64,000 bases of DNA, taken from NCBI GenBank assembly GCA_030063045.1, contig JAQSEB010000047.1, forward strand, positions 682,001 through 746,000, given 5' to 3'. Both the position numbers and the translations under genes were made by a program. Source of the stretch: Pratylenchus scribneri. Its lineage: Eukaryota > Nematoda > Chromadorea > Rhabditida > Pratylenchidae. Below, in pieces: positions 10,750 to 27,300 of the stretch (position 1 is the first letter of the stretch; each line of letters begins with the position of its first letter). Under the pieces are notes generated by a model. It did not search any database and had not been told where the DNA came from. It saw only the letters and a program-made list of their open reading frames with translations.

Positions 10750-13059
10750 CTATTTAGTGTTATTTGCAATGCATGTATTGTGAGTGGATGTAGCCGAATT
10801 GGAGCGATCTTCAGCCAATTTTAGGCTGGCCCTTTGTCCACCAAATCCTTTCAATCTATACAAAAAAAAATTCGAATATTTGCCATAAATTCCCTCGAAA
10901 ATTTACCCCAAAAGAATGGCAACGCCTTCACGATATTTGGCACTGAAAATTGTGTAGAAAATCCACGTGGTCGAACTGAAATTTTTTGTTTGAATGAATT
11001 TGTCAATGCCAATAGTGATAGTGACCAAGGACCTTTCCTATTTGTCATACTGTACCCCAACTTTTTGCCTAATCGCATTGTCACCCTTCACAATCAAATA
11101 TTGCCCCAATCTACCTTTTTAAATACACCCTTTTTCCTCTCCCAATGCTTTGTTACCCTTCAGCCTTCACATTTTTATCATATTTTCCTGCACAATTAAT
11201 AAAGAATAATTTAAAGTCGAATTCCGCTTAATTCCCTATCTCGTTCTTTATGCCACTGAGGACTTTTGGCTTCCGGTGAATGCCCAGAGCGAATGTCTAA
11301 GCCCAGCTCTCGCCCCAAACACTTTTAGCCACCTAGATTAGAACTAATAGAATTAAATTTGGTGAATTCGTTGTATAAATTTTTATTATGAAATGAACTC
11401 TTACCCAAAAATTACCTATTCAATACGACCAAAAAGTTGCCCAAATCATTGAGTAAATAGGCAGTCTCGGCGGTGGCCTCATCCATGAATAAATCGGCCT
11501 TAATGCATTCGGCCAAATTGAGCAAAAATGGGAGGGCATTGCACAGGGCAAATGCCAATGTGACCAACAAAAGCATTGTGGTCGTGTTGTGTTCACGCAA
11601 TTGCTTTATTAGGGCAAAATTATTATTGTGGTCAAATTTTTGAGGTCAAATTTTTGATTAAAATGTGAAGAATTTATGGACAATTTACCCAGGAAATCTT
11701 TGGCAATTTAATGGCTTAAAATCCTCAATAATTTAAGGTATCTTTAGCTAGATTTAAGACTAACCTTTTTTTAAATTCTAGCCACCTTCTAGCTTCTCAA
11801 ACTATTTAGCATTTCCCCTAAAAGACATCAATTATTAAAATGTGTCTATGGACAGAGTATGGACAATTTACACGAGAAATGTGCGGCAATTTAATGGCCT
11901 AAATTCTCATCAATCGAAGACACTTTTATTAATTAGATTGGTCTAAATTTATTCAACCTACCTTATTTATGGCTTCTCAATCTAATTAATCATCTGTTTT
12001 CCCCCTAAAAAGGACATCAACTAACTTTTTTGGTCAATTGTTCCCGGATAAGTCGTAGTCGTAGGATTCGATGTGTGACATGTCCATTCAATGTGATAAT
12101 TGTGCCAAATGGAAGTAGGAAATGAGTAAGCAGGAAAAGGAGTGAATAATAGCCGAGCATATAAATTGGATGACGATCGGCATTTCGTAAATTGCGTTGA
12201 AATGACAATTTGCCCTTCGGCGATGTTCTTTATTGGAAAAAAGTTCGAATTAAAGGTTAATTTATGGCTTAATATGCCCTTATAAAGAATAGCCATTACT
12301 CACATCAAACTGTACTCCCAAAAGCGCACAAAATTGTAGCAAAGTGAAAGACAGAGGATACAAAACAGTGAACGTTTAGCCGTTCGAGATGTACAAAGAA
12401 GGCGGACCTAAACGTCAACCATTTTATTCCCTAAACACATTCAATTAAACCAACATGAAGTGGCCGACATATGGCCAACCAACGTTCAGCCGTGATCAAC
12501 ACAATCGTATAAATACTGCAAGTCTGGAAATACTCAATATTATTCAAATTTGAAGCAATTAGTTACAAGTTTAAATTCTCCATTAGAATTAGAAGCCTCT
12601 GAAATTTATATGCCTCGGGACTTCTAAATCTAATAGAGAATTCAGATAATTTATAAAATCCCATCACTCAAGAATTAGATCTAATTATCTCAAATTTATG
12701 TTTTCTTTGATCACCTGAAAAATCAAATTCACGGGATAGAGGAATTTGACGATGATGGCTTGCAATTGTTCCGGGTAAAAATCCTCCCAACTTTGCAAAT
12801 TTGGCAACACAAAAACGGGAATGGCAAAAAGCAGAAGGCAAAGATCGATGAGGGAAAGGGCACTCAAAAGGATATTGATGCTGGAATTCCTCTGGCAAAA
12901 AGAGATTATTTTTGGCATAATTCTAACTTATTATGGCCAATTTATATAGCAATATAAAAATACCTTCATGAAAACGAGCATCGACATCAAATTGCCGAAA
13001 AAGCCGAACACGATGATGGTCAATGTGCCGGAGGCAAGACAATGCCGAAGAGGCTCCAT
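10750..13059 (-). CDS. FMRFamide-receptor-like rhodopsin-family GPCR
   Basis: Eight exons, 13059-12964, 12891-12715, 12523-12455, 12407-12304, 12227-12026, 11603-11416, 10975-10907 and 10855-10750, encode 336 aa with all phases consistent. Visible features: TM1 FGFFGNLMSMLVFMK; TM2 LSALSLIDLCLLLFAI; TM3 end TAERWLAICRPLH (E/DRY position reads ERW); intracellular loop 2 CTSRTAKRSL; TM4 followed by NFVRFWEY, typical of nematode and insect FMRFamide-type peptide receptors; TM5 YYSLLFLLTHFLLPFGTII; TM6 TLAFALCNALPFLLNLAE; TM7 LNSSTTWIFYTIFSAKYRE in place of NPxxY. The tail is short and Ser/Asn-rich. It probably couples a neuropeptide to a G protein at the neuronal or muscle membrane; the ligand cannot be read from sequence. 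Intron 6 holds a dispersed repeat and intron 2 a hairpin repeat. Confidence 0.85.
11005..11350 (+). repeat. dispersed repeat family C, copy 2 (inside GPCR intron)
   Basis: Lies in the intron between the GPCR exons at 11416 and 10975. It is similar to 6825-7325 (inverted) and 62150-62445: 'caatcaaatattgccccaat', then 'ttcctctcccaatgctttgt', 'cacaattaataaagaataat', and 'ccactgaggacttttggctt'. No coding capacity is seen. Confidence 0.65.
12570..12652. repeat. short palindromic repeat (hairpin) in GPCR intron 2
   Basis: Arms 'attctccattagaattagaag' and 'cttctaaatctaatagagaat' are near-perfect inverted copies around a ~25-base loop. Related single arms ('ctctattagaagcc') occur at 55658 and 56128 in introns of the ZO-1-like gene. 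Confidence 0.6.
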
Positions 13060-14050
13060 TTTGGGAGGATGGATAATTTAAATTAAAATTTAAATGCTTG
13101 AAATTGAAGGAATCCCAAAAAAGAGGAACAATTTTTGGCACCAAATAAAATTGAATGAGTCAAAATGCAAAAGGGAAAAGAAGGAAGGATATATTTCAAC
13201 AACAGCAGTTTTGGCCACTAATGAGGGATGCGGATTTGTTGGACGGAACGAATCGTTTCCTGTTGTTGTTCCATTTGGGCAGACATTTATTCGGCAGATT
13301 ATTTTTGCCTTGTCTGCGGCGAAATTGCCACAAAATGGAGGCCAAATAGCCTCAAGGCACGACGACAATGGGATATGGGGAATAGGAAGAAAATTAAGGG
13401 AATGGGAACATTTGTGGCACAAATGGCCGCACTTTATTCAAAAAGGCCATGGCCCCACGCTTATTTTGTCTGTGCCATTGGTCCACATCCCTTCGTATAA
13501 AACCGTCAATTTTCATGATGATGCTTCCAAAAACCAATTCTTCATTTTTTTCCCTTAATAAGAGATTTGGATGGATGGAGGCCTCCCCCTTTTGGGCTTA
13601 AAGGAATATAAAAATGAGGGAATGGAATGGCGTGACATTAGTCCAAATTATGCTGGCCAAGATTAAATAGTAAAATTGAACCAAAAAACATCATGCAATA
13701 CGGCTTAATCTAATTTGCTGATTGCATTTCGTGCATTATAAATTCTACTTATGGAAATTCAATTTTTGCATAATAAAATGGGTTTGTGGGGAGTGGTGGT
13801 AATTTAATTATATTTTAAATCAGAACAAATTGATAAATTGAATTGTGTAGGAGGAAATATTCGGCATGCAAATTTACAATTTTATTGTATTATTTTGCAT
13901 TCTTTTTCATTTGTTTTTGTTAAAAATTGTGGCTCAAGTGTCAATTGGTTGACCAATGAGCAAAGGTATTGCGTGGTATACCGTTTTCCTTCTTCATATT
14001 ATTTATAGCCTGAGGGAAGTTCAATTTTGTGTTTCTTTCCTATAAATTTC
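13060..14050. other. region upstream of the GPCR
   Basis: The first ~500 bases are GC-richer and open in all three plus frames (154 codons the longest), but no domain, splice structure or start context supports a gene. The last ~100 bases (13960-14050) resemble the left flank of the other two 29-bp satellite arrays. Confidence 0.4.
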
Positions 14051-14866
14051 GCCTGTTCTGTAAGCCCTAATTTGTATTAATTCTGATTTGTTATTGCACT
14101 AAATTGTAATTCTGATTTGTAATTGCACTAAATTGTAATTCTGATTTGTTATTGCACTAAATTGTAATTCTGATTTGTTATTGCCCTAAATTGTAATTCT
14201 GATTTGTTATTGCACTAAATTGTAATTCTGATTTGTAATTGCACTAAATTGTAATTCTGATTTGTAATTGCACTAAATTGTAATTCTGATTTGTAATTGC
14301 ACTAAATTGTAATTCTGATTTGTAATTGCACTAAATTGTAATTCTGATTTGTAATTGCACCAAATTGTAATTTTGATTTGTAATTGCACTAAATTGTAAT
14401 TCTGATTTGTTATTGCCCTAAATTGTAATTCTGATTTGTTATTGCACTAAATTGTAATTCTGATTTGTAATTGCACTAAATTGTAATTCTGATTTGTAAT
14501 TGCACTAAATTGTAATTCTGATTTGTAATTGCACCAAATTGTAATTTTGATTTGTAATTGCACTAAATTGTAATTCTGATTTGTAATTGCACTAAATTGT
14601 AATTCTGATTTGTAATTGCACTAAATTGTAATTCTGATTTGTAATTGCACTAAATTGTAATTCTGATTTGTAATTGCACCAAATTGTAATTCTGATTTGT
14701 AATTGCACTAAATTGTAATTCTGATTTGTAATTGCACTAAATTGTAATTCTGATTTGTAATTGCCCTAAATTGTAATTCTGATTTGTTATTGCCCTAAAT
14801 TGTAATTCTGATTTGTTATTGCACTAAATTGTAATTCTGATTTGTAATAGCCCCAATTTGTAATTG
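14051..14866. repeat. 29-bp satellite, array 1
   Basis: About 28 tandem copies of a 29-bp unit (tgtaattctgatttgtaatt + gcactaaat). Variants 'gttattgc' and 'gccctaaat' recur in blocks, so segments of several units were copied together. The same unit forms the arrays at 37366-40362 and 59886-60250. Confidence 0.95.
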
Positions 14867-15146
14867 TAATTCTGATATTATTATTCCCATTGGCACTTTA
14901 CTTTAAAGATTCCTTCACAAACAAACTTTTAATCACGTTTACAAAAGTTTTGCACACAAAAAAAATTTATTCAACAGTCTACACCAGTGTTTTATAAAAA
15001 TTCTAATTTTAAGTAATTTGTCAAAATTAATTTCTAGATTGAAACAGGATAAAATCAATGGAATTATTGTAAATATGATAATGTGGGAATTGGTAGAACA
15101 ATCAATTTAAAAAAGAAGTGGGTAAAAATAAAAAATTGTTCGGTCA

Positions 15147-19581
<4,435 letters not shown>

Positions 19582-20743
19582 TTTCCTTTTGATTTAGTTG
19601 AAATTGGACAGTTTATAAAATTCAGTGAATTATTTTGTTTTATCTAAATTTTGGATCAATTTTTAAAAATGGAAAAAAATGGAGGAAAAAATGGATTGCC
19701 GACTCAACAATCAGCCAATATAATTCAATTCCACCCGTACCAGCCTATTTTTCTTCTCTTACGAATATATAAGCACTCGAAATAGTAAAAATTGGTTTTC
19801 CTCTGTCCTCACTTAACTACACTCAACAGGGCCCCTCCAGCCGAGCAAAGAGCAGCAAATGCAATATGTTTTTGGCCGGCTGTGCCCTCCCCCACATAAA
19901 ATTCTCCCATCCATTTTTCTCTATGCAACCGAACATGTGCCTCTCCGTCTATGGGTGGAATTATTCCCCGTCAAATACTTTCAGCAAATATTGAATTCTC
20001 GTTCTAATACCTGCCAGCCGGCCCCTCCTATTTCCCCCCTCCAATAATCCTCTTTTTTTACTAAATGTACTTCATGCACTTTAAAAGTTATGCAACAAGG
20101 AAAAATTTTAAAAGAATGGATGAAATTAAAATTGAATCATTTAAATAATAAATAAGATTGGGTATTAAAAAGTATAAATATTGATTGGCACTTGTTATTG
20201 GATTGGAATGGAATTTGCACGGCACAAAAAAAAAGGAAAAAAAAACAAACTAAAAGCTAAAAAACTGCCAGCCGAGCCGAGAGCTGAGCACGAGCGCAAT
20301 ATGATTTTTTTACATAAAGTATAAAAAAGACATTTTGTCCCATCTCTAATTCTCTCTTACCCTCCTATTTTTCCTTGTTCTATAATTTTACTACGCCTAC
20401 GCTCCGCTCGCTTGTGTTGCCGCTGCCGCTGTTGCCGATGGCGTTATTACGAGTTTGTTTGTTTTACTTGTTTGATAGGTTTTAGTTTAGGTATAGGTTC
20501 TAGGTTGCATGGATGGGCAAAATTTATATTGGTTTTTCGTTTTTGCCATGGCAATTCTGCCATGTTCTGTGAATAACAATAGAGCTCGCTAACATTTACG
20601 TTACAACTTATAACAATGAAACATTTTTTCTAAATATTCTACTATACCTTAAATTAAAATTTATTGAAGTAATCCGTTCCGCCTAATACAATTTAATTTT
20701 TACAGATTGAAATTATATAATTTGTTTTATCTTCAAGTCCAAA
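19582..20743. promoter_or_regulatory. divergent promoter region, ATPase / CCT-theta
   Basis: A 1.16 kb interval separates the two oppositely oriented starts. It contains TATA-like stretches, GC-richer patches (20260-20300 and 20395-20450) rich in 'gccagccg'/'gccgctgcc', and no supported open frame. Promoter function is inferred from the gene arrangement only. Confidence 0.4.
20692..20705 (+). promoter_or_regulatory. likely trans-splice acceptor for the CCT-theta gene
   Basis: A 'ttaatttttacag' acceptor with polypyrimidine tract lies 38 bases before the ATG at 20744. Nematode spliced leaders are normally added at such sites. No leader sequence can be seen in genomic DNA, so this is inference. 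Confidence 0.4.
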
Positions 20744-23049
20744 ATGGCCATGTCAATACCAAAATCGGGTTATTCCCGTTTTATGAAGGAAGGCGCAATG
20801 GTTTGAATTTATTTTCCATCTAAATTAACTTTGCTTTTTCAGCATTTCAAAGGAATGGATGAAGCTGTCAAACGAAACATTGAAGCATGTTCTGAACTAG
20901 CATCGCAGATACGATCCGCCTATGGGCCTAATGGTATTTTTTAATTAGGAATAAATTAGAAAACTAAAATGTTCAGGCATGAACAAAATGGTCATCAATC
21001 GCTTAGAGAAACTTTTCGTCACCAATGATGCCGTATCCATTCTCAATGAGCTGGAAGTTCAGCATCCAGCTGCCCGAATTCTCGTGTTGGCCGCCCAAAT
21101 GCAAGAGAAGCAAATTGGCGACTACACAAACACGGTGGTGATTTTTGCCGCTTCATTGCTTGATCAGGCTTCCCAACTACTTGACATGGTTAATTAATGA
21201 TTTTAATAAATTAAAAATTCAAATGAAATTTTCAGGGTATAACTGCAGTGGAAATTGCTTCCGGTTTTGAGCAGGCAATGGCCAAAGCCGATGAAATTTT
21301 GCCCAAATTAGTAGTAGAAAGCGTCGGTGATTTGTACAATTTTGACAAAGTGAAGGGATATTTGAAATCTTCGATCATTTCCAAGCAAGCCGATCATTGG
21401 GAATTGGTTGCAGATTTGGTGGCAAAAGCATGCGGTTTGTGCAGAAAATTGTTTACGAATTAATTTTAAATATTTTTCAGTCCAAATTATTCCAAAGAAT
21501 AGTTTCAATTTCAATGTGGACAATATTCGAGTGTGCAAAATCCTCGGGGCCGGTGTGTCCAGCTCAATGGTTACCAATGGAATGGTTTTCAAGCGAGGCG
21601 CCGAAGGTGAAGTGAAAAATGCTCAAAATGCCAAAGTTGCCATTTTTGCTTGCCCATTCGATTTGAACCAAACTGAGACAAAGGTTTTTATAGAATTTAA
21701 AAATTAAATTTATTTTAAATTTTAGGGCACAATTCTGATGAACACGGCCAACGATTTGTTGAACTTTAGCAGCACTGAGGAGTCGGAAATTGAGGAAAAA
21801 GTTAAACAATTGGCGGAAGCGGGCGTCACGGTGGTTGTGGCCGCCGGCAAATTTGGCGACCTCTATTTGCATTTTCTCAACAAATACAAAATTATGGCCA
21901 TTCGGTAAATGTTATAAATTTTTTTATTAAATATTTTCCAATTATTTAAATAGATTAACTTCCAAATTCGATTTGCGCCGTCTTTGCCTTACACTGGGCG
22001 CACAGGCGCAAGCCCGAATTTGTGCGCCTCCCCTTCAGGCATTGGGCCAATGCGATGATGTGTTCCTCAAGGAGATCGGCGATACTCAGGTTTGAATATT
22101 TTTTGGGGTGCTTTATAAATAAGCCGAAAATAAATTAATTAATTTAAGGTGGTCATTTTCGACAAGAAAAGTGAGAGCGGCAAAGTGGCCACAATAATTG
22201 TTCGAGGCTCTTCCCAATCCTTGTTGGACGATGTTGAACGTGCAATTGACGATGCTGTCAACACATACAAAGCATTGACAAAGGATAATCGGGTCAGTTT
22301 TATAAAGAAAAAGGATTAAAATTGCCGATTAAATAAATTGCCTTATTTACATTCAATGGAAAATTAATTATTAAAAATCTTTCATTTTTACAGCTTTTGG
22401 CTGGCGCTGGTGCCGTCGAAATTGAATTGGGCCGACAAATTGAGGAATTTGGCGAAAAGCAATCTGGCCTACAGCAATATGCGATCAAAAAATTCGCCAC
22501 TGCTTTAGAAATTTTGCCAAAACAATTGGCCACGAATGCCGGTTTTAAGGTGGGAATAGAAAATTATCGATAATTATCCTAATAAAATTATTATTTTCAG
22601 CCCAGTGAGGCACTTTCGGATCTTTACGCAGCCCATCAAAAAGGCGAAACCAACAAGGGAATTGATGTGCTCAATGGCAAATTCATTGATGCCAAAGAGG
22701 CCGGCATTTTCGATTTGTTGAGCGGAAAATTGCTGGCGCTGAAATTGGCCACAAATGCGGCGTGCTCCATTCTCAAAATTGACCAGGTGAATTTAAAATT
22801 AAATTAATCGAATTCAAAAAAAAATCTCTCGAAAACTTAATTTGATTAAGGCATTATTTAAAAACTTTAAAAAATATATTTCAAAAATCAATTTGACACA
22901 AAATCTTTTTATAATGCGAAAAATAGCTACAAATTTTATCAATTTTCCCTTCATATATTTAGATTATAATGGCCAAACCCGTTGGCGGACCAACTCCCCG
23001 CGGCCCAAAGGCTCAGGACGAGGACGATGATGAGGCCGGAATGGCTTAA
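20744..23049 (+). CDS. cct-8: T-complex protein 1 subunit theta (CCT chaperonin)
   Basis: Eleven exons, 20744-20800, 20843-20933, 20977-21188, 21236-21434, 21481-21683, 21726-21904, 21954-22089, 22149-22292, 22394-22549, 22601-22786 and 22963-23049, give 549 aa (human CCT8 is 548). Theta-specific stretches include [78 protein letters not shown] [14 protein letters not shown], and the tail [15 protein letters not shown] with an acidic end. CCT is the cytosolic two-ring ATP-driven folding machine for actin and tubulin. The nucleotide-loop motif, normally GDGT, reads GDYT here. All introns are GT-AG and short. Confidence 0.96.
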
Positions 23050-23331
23050 TGAAAAGAGATGCTTTAAAAAGAGAGGAAAAAATACTCGCCTGAACCATAA
23101 ATTGTTTTTTTTTTTTCATTAATTTTGTTGAATATCAATTTTTGGCTTTTTTAAAAAAATAAATCTCGAAAAATGTTATTCATTTTTTTATGAATTCAAT
23201 TTAAATTTATTGGTTATTTTAAACCATATTTTATTTTTTATTTTTTTCTGAATTTTTAAAAAATTATTATTTATGATGACAAAAAATTTAACAATAAATC
23301 TTAAATTTTAAAATTATTTAATTTAAATTAA

Positions 23332-23911
23332 AAATGCCGTAAAAAAGAATATAACGGCGAGAAGAAAAGAATATAAAAATATTAATGCCGTAAAAAAAGA
23401 ATATAACGGCGAGAAGAAAAGAATATAAAAATATAAATGCCGTAAAAAAAGAATATAAATATAACGGCGAGAAGAAAAGAATATAAAAATATAAATGCCG
23501 TAAAAAAAGAATATAACGGCGAGAAGAAAAGAATATAAAAATATAAATGCCGTAAAAAAAGAATATAACGGCGAGAAGAAAAGAATATAAAAATATTAAT
23601 GCCGTAAAAAAAGAATATAACGGCGAGAAGAAAAGAATATAAAAATATTAATGCCGTAAAAATAGAATATAACGGCGAGAAGAAAAGAATATAAAAATAT
23701 AAATGCCGTAAAAAAAGAATATAACGGCGAGAAGAAAAGAATATAAAAATATAAATGCCGTAAAAAAAGAATATAACGGCGAGAAGAAAAGAATATAAAA
23801 ATATTAATGCCGTAAAAAAAGAATATAACGGCGAGAAGAAAAGAATATAAAAATATTAATGCCGTAAAAAAAGAATATAACGGCGAGAAGAAAAGAATAT
23901 AAAAATATTAA
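23332..23911. repeat. 52-bp satellite array
   Basis: About 11 copies of a 52-bp unit (aatgccgtaaaaaaagaata + taacggcgagaagaaaagaa + tataaaaatatt). Each contains a GCCGT...ACGGC inverted pair. One copy has an extra 'ataaat'. The array ends directly in a reversed fragment of the 29-bp satellite (23912-23965). Confidence 0.93.
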
Positions 23912-23966
23912 TTTACAAATCAGAATTACAAACAATTTAGTGCAATTACAATTACAAATCAGGACA
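23912..23966 (-). repeat. reversed fragment of the 29-bp satellite
   Basis: 'acaaatcagaattacaa' and 'tttagtgcaattacaattac' are the reverse complement of the unit found at 14051, 37366 and 59886. The fragment is joined to the end of the 52-bp array. Confidence 0.75.
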
Positions 23967-24024
23967 GGCAGAAATTTTTTAAAAATAAATAAAAAATCAT
24001 AAAATGGCCGACACAATTTTTCCC

Positions 24025-24346
24025 CTAATGTGATTTTCTTCCAAATAATTTTACTGCTTCTGGATGCTCTCTCTTGCGAAGATTTATTGCCAATTTTTGG
24101 TGACCATCGGTGAATGGATGGACAACAGATGCCCAACTTCCATCCATTTCCTTTGGGCCAATCTAATGCTACTGTGGAGGAAATTTAGGGGCCAATGAAT
24201 TAAATGACGGGTTCGCCAATCGCCAGAGACTTCATCGCCTCCATTTGCGCCCTCTTCAATTCAACACCAATATCACCTTTCGCCTCTCGAAACCATCCAC
24301 AATTCTTTCCACAAATTCTAATGACCTCCATACATCCGCTGTACAT
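24025..24346 (-). CDS. unrecognised 91-aa protein, two exons
   Basis: Two exons of 138 nt each (24346-24209 and 24162-24025) are joined over a 46-bp intron with phase kept. The ATG lies six bases after 'tttattcttag', a good acceptor and possible trans-splice site. The protein starts MYSGCMEVIRICGKNCGWF, continues through a charged helix-like EAKGDIGVELKRAQMEAM, and ends with HPFTDGHQKLAINLRKREH and a basic LFGRKSH tail. Three cysteines lie in the first 16 residues; there is no signal peptide or membrane segment. Varied amino-acid use, clean splice sites and exact phase support a real gene, but I do not recognise the family. It sits alone in a gene-poor region next to a satellite. Confidence 0.5.
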
Positions 24347-27300
24347 TTTTTCCTAAGAATAAATTAATGAACCTCGATTGGTTTGGCCTGGTCTATTGAA
24401 AAATCAAATTGAATTTTTTCACCGAAATTCTACAATTTATTTTCTTTAATTTACAAAATTTTGTTAAATTAATTCTATTTTCCTTTTCCATTCACACATA
24501 TGCCTCAAACGAAGATTGGAAGATTAAATGGGATTTTTATTTGTTTTGACAAATTTGTCAACAAAAAAAACCTGACTGTTTTTCTCTCCTTCCCATTTAT
24601 AAATCCCAAAAATCCTCCCAACTATTTGAGGGATCACAAAAAGTGGAATTGCAATTAAAAATCATGTTTTTTATTCGTAACAAATGTGTTTTGATTGTCA
24701 CTTGAAGGGCCAATTGCGCATTTGAGCATAATTTCGCGTCCAATTTTTTTCATATTGAATATGAAACAAAAAATAATCCCACTATTTCCTTTCTGTTATT
24801 AAATGTTTAATTCCATACAACCAATTTTTATTTTATGATTTCACTCCTTATTTACAACTACCCTCGGGGAAAATCAATTATATTTTTGTCTACTGTAAGA
24901 GTTGATACATTTAACCTAGCTATCCGCTATCCAGGCTATCATCCTAATAATGAATAAGCCCTCTAAATTAAACCTTAATTTACCTATGCAAATTCCTCGC
25001 CTAACCGCCAGTAGATTTTATGTATAATTGAGTGCCACATTTGTGGACTATGCAAAATTCCTATATAATTGTCCCTCTTTCTCCATTTTCGTTGACCACC
25101 CTTCGATTTATTTAAAAGGCAAAAGAGGATGGCGCGATCCGCTATTGTGTTTGAATTTGCATTCGTTCCATTCATTCACAAAAGGCTGATCCGATGGAAG
25201 GTCAATTGGCGATGTTTTGTTGGATTGGGACGGCCCTTTTTATTTATATGACTCCTTTTGTCCCATCTGCGCGAGTTGTTCGAAGGTCAAAAAAGGAAGA
25301 AAGGCGTGAATTTGAATAGAGGGGAATTTGGGGATGGATTGGGGGAGGAATAATTAGAATTATTATCGCCTCCCTCGGCAGGGGTCCACAATTCACATTC
25401 CTTCCAAAATGTTTCATTTCTAGCTTCAATTGACCCAAAAGGAAATTGACATTGAGTTGAATGAACCCGAAAAGCAATTTTTTCTATTGGAATTCTAATA
25501 AGGCGCTAAATTGGATAGGAGAGCAGTGGATCAGGCCAAATCTTTTACCAAATATGGCCATCGATATAAATTTCCATTTTCCCAAATTTTTATTCCAACA
25601 ATTCCAATTCCTTTTTGCCTTAATCCCAACACATAATTTCGAATTAATTCACATTAAAATAAAATCCCATCCATCTCCAATTCTATGGGGTAATTAGGAC
25701 AAATTTGTGCTGCGATTCACCCTATTTCGTGTGAGTTGTGCATAAATTATTCCATCCCTTCCGGCACTTTCCCTCCCATAAATCCTCTCCCTCTCATTTT
25801 GCCCTTTGGCGTTGAGATAAGCCCAAAAGAAAGGGGCTTTCGGGCCCATCCCACTGAACGAGTCCATCCATCCAAATAAAGAGTGAAGGGATGCCCTTCA
25901 AAAATTTGCCTTTCCCCTTCCTTTTTGGGCACTCCATTCATTCATTTTGGACCGATGAGCGGCGGTGGCCACGCGCCATCAAAGATGTGGCACAAAAACA
26001 AATCCACCACTTTTCCCTCTTTTGCATTCGCCAATTCAAGGGGTTTCAAGGGGTTATTCAATTGAAAGGCGCAAAATGGGGAATGAATTCGCGGCCACAA
26101 AAGGACTTTGGTAGAATGAAGTGGCCACCAAAAATAAATAAAAAAGGAATGGACACTTGGCCTATTTTTGGATGTTCTCTTTGTTAATTATTTTCTCATT
26201 TTGGTTTAGCTTGATTTTGTTTGGTAATAGGCAATAAAATCAATGCTAGTCTCGTTGATTATACCATAGCCATAAGGAGGCAAAAATTATGATAGGAAAA
26301 TTTGTGCAAAATTAATCTTATGGCAAAAACGAATTGGCCCAAGGAGAAAAAAGGCCCCTTCCCAAATCCCCCTTTCCCCATTCTTTTTCCTTCCATTTTG
26401 CCTCACGAGTTCCCCGCTGGCGGAAGTGGCGTTCCTCTTTCCATATTGCCAGAACTCAAAAAAGAAGATTTTTGGGCCCCAAAATGTTTTGCTCATACTC
26501 AATGAGAATGAATATGCACTTTTTCATTCCATCTATTCATTCGCCATTTTTGGGTGAATCCTCGCCGAATTTCCTTTTCCCCAATTTTCTTTTTTTTTTT
26601 TTGTGTTTTTTCTTCAGTTTTTTTGCCACAATTGGCCAAATCCAATTTTGGCTCGAAATTCCCCCAAATCACAGTTTGTTATGGAAAATTGGATTTCCTC
26701 AATTCCCATATCCGCTGATTTTGTGTGAGTTCTGCGTGAAAATTGCGAAGTAATTTTTGGGGATTTCAAAACAAAAAAAAAGTATTGTTATTGTTATCCT
26801 TTCATCTTTTTTATTAGCCAATTCGAGAGGAGTTAGGGAGAATACCTTCTCCCATTTCCTCAAGATTCAATTTATTCACTTTCTTTTTCGGCAATTTCCA
26901 ATTTCTCTCAGTAAAAATGATTAAAATATCTGCAATTTATTTGTAATTCTCTTTCAAATGGCTTATAAAATATTGCTTAAAAGATATATTTTTTCATAAT
27001 TATTACCAAACCAAAACGGTTCAAAGTGAATAGTCTAATTAAAATAAAAATTCTTTATTATTAAGGGATGATTATTTTTGCCTTATTTAATACAATATAT
27101 AAAATGGTTCTCATTGGATCATTCCATAAAATTGTCGCGCATTTGAACACAAAACATTGCTACTCCCTTATTGCCCCCCCCCCCCCTCCCCTTCAAATGT
27201 GCGCATTCGCCACCCTTATTTCCACTCAAGATGGAGTGTGGATATGGATGAATGGAATGGAAATTGCATTAGCGAGTGGGTCAAAAATGGGCACCAAAGG

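Noticed and set aside
13094..13558. 154-codon plus-strand frame upstream of the GPCR
   Set aside because: All three plus frames are open here, the peptide has no recognisable domain or signal, and there is no promoter or splice context.
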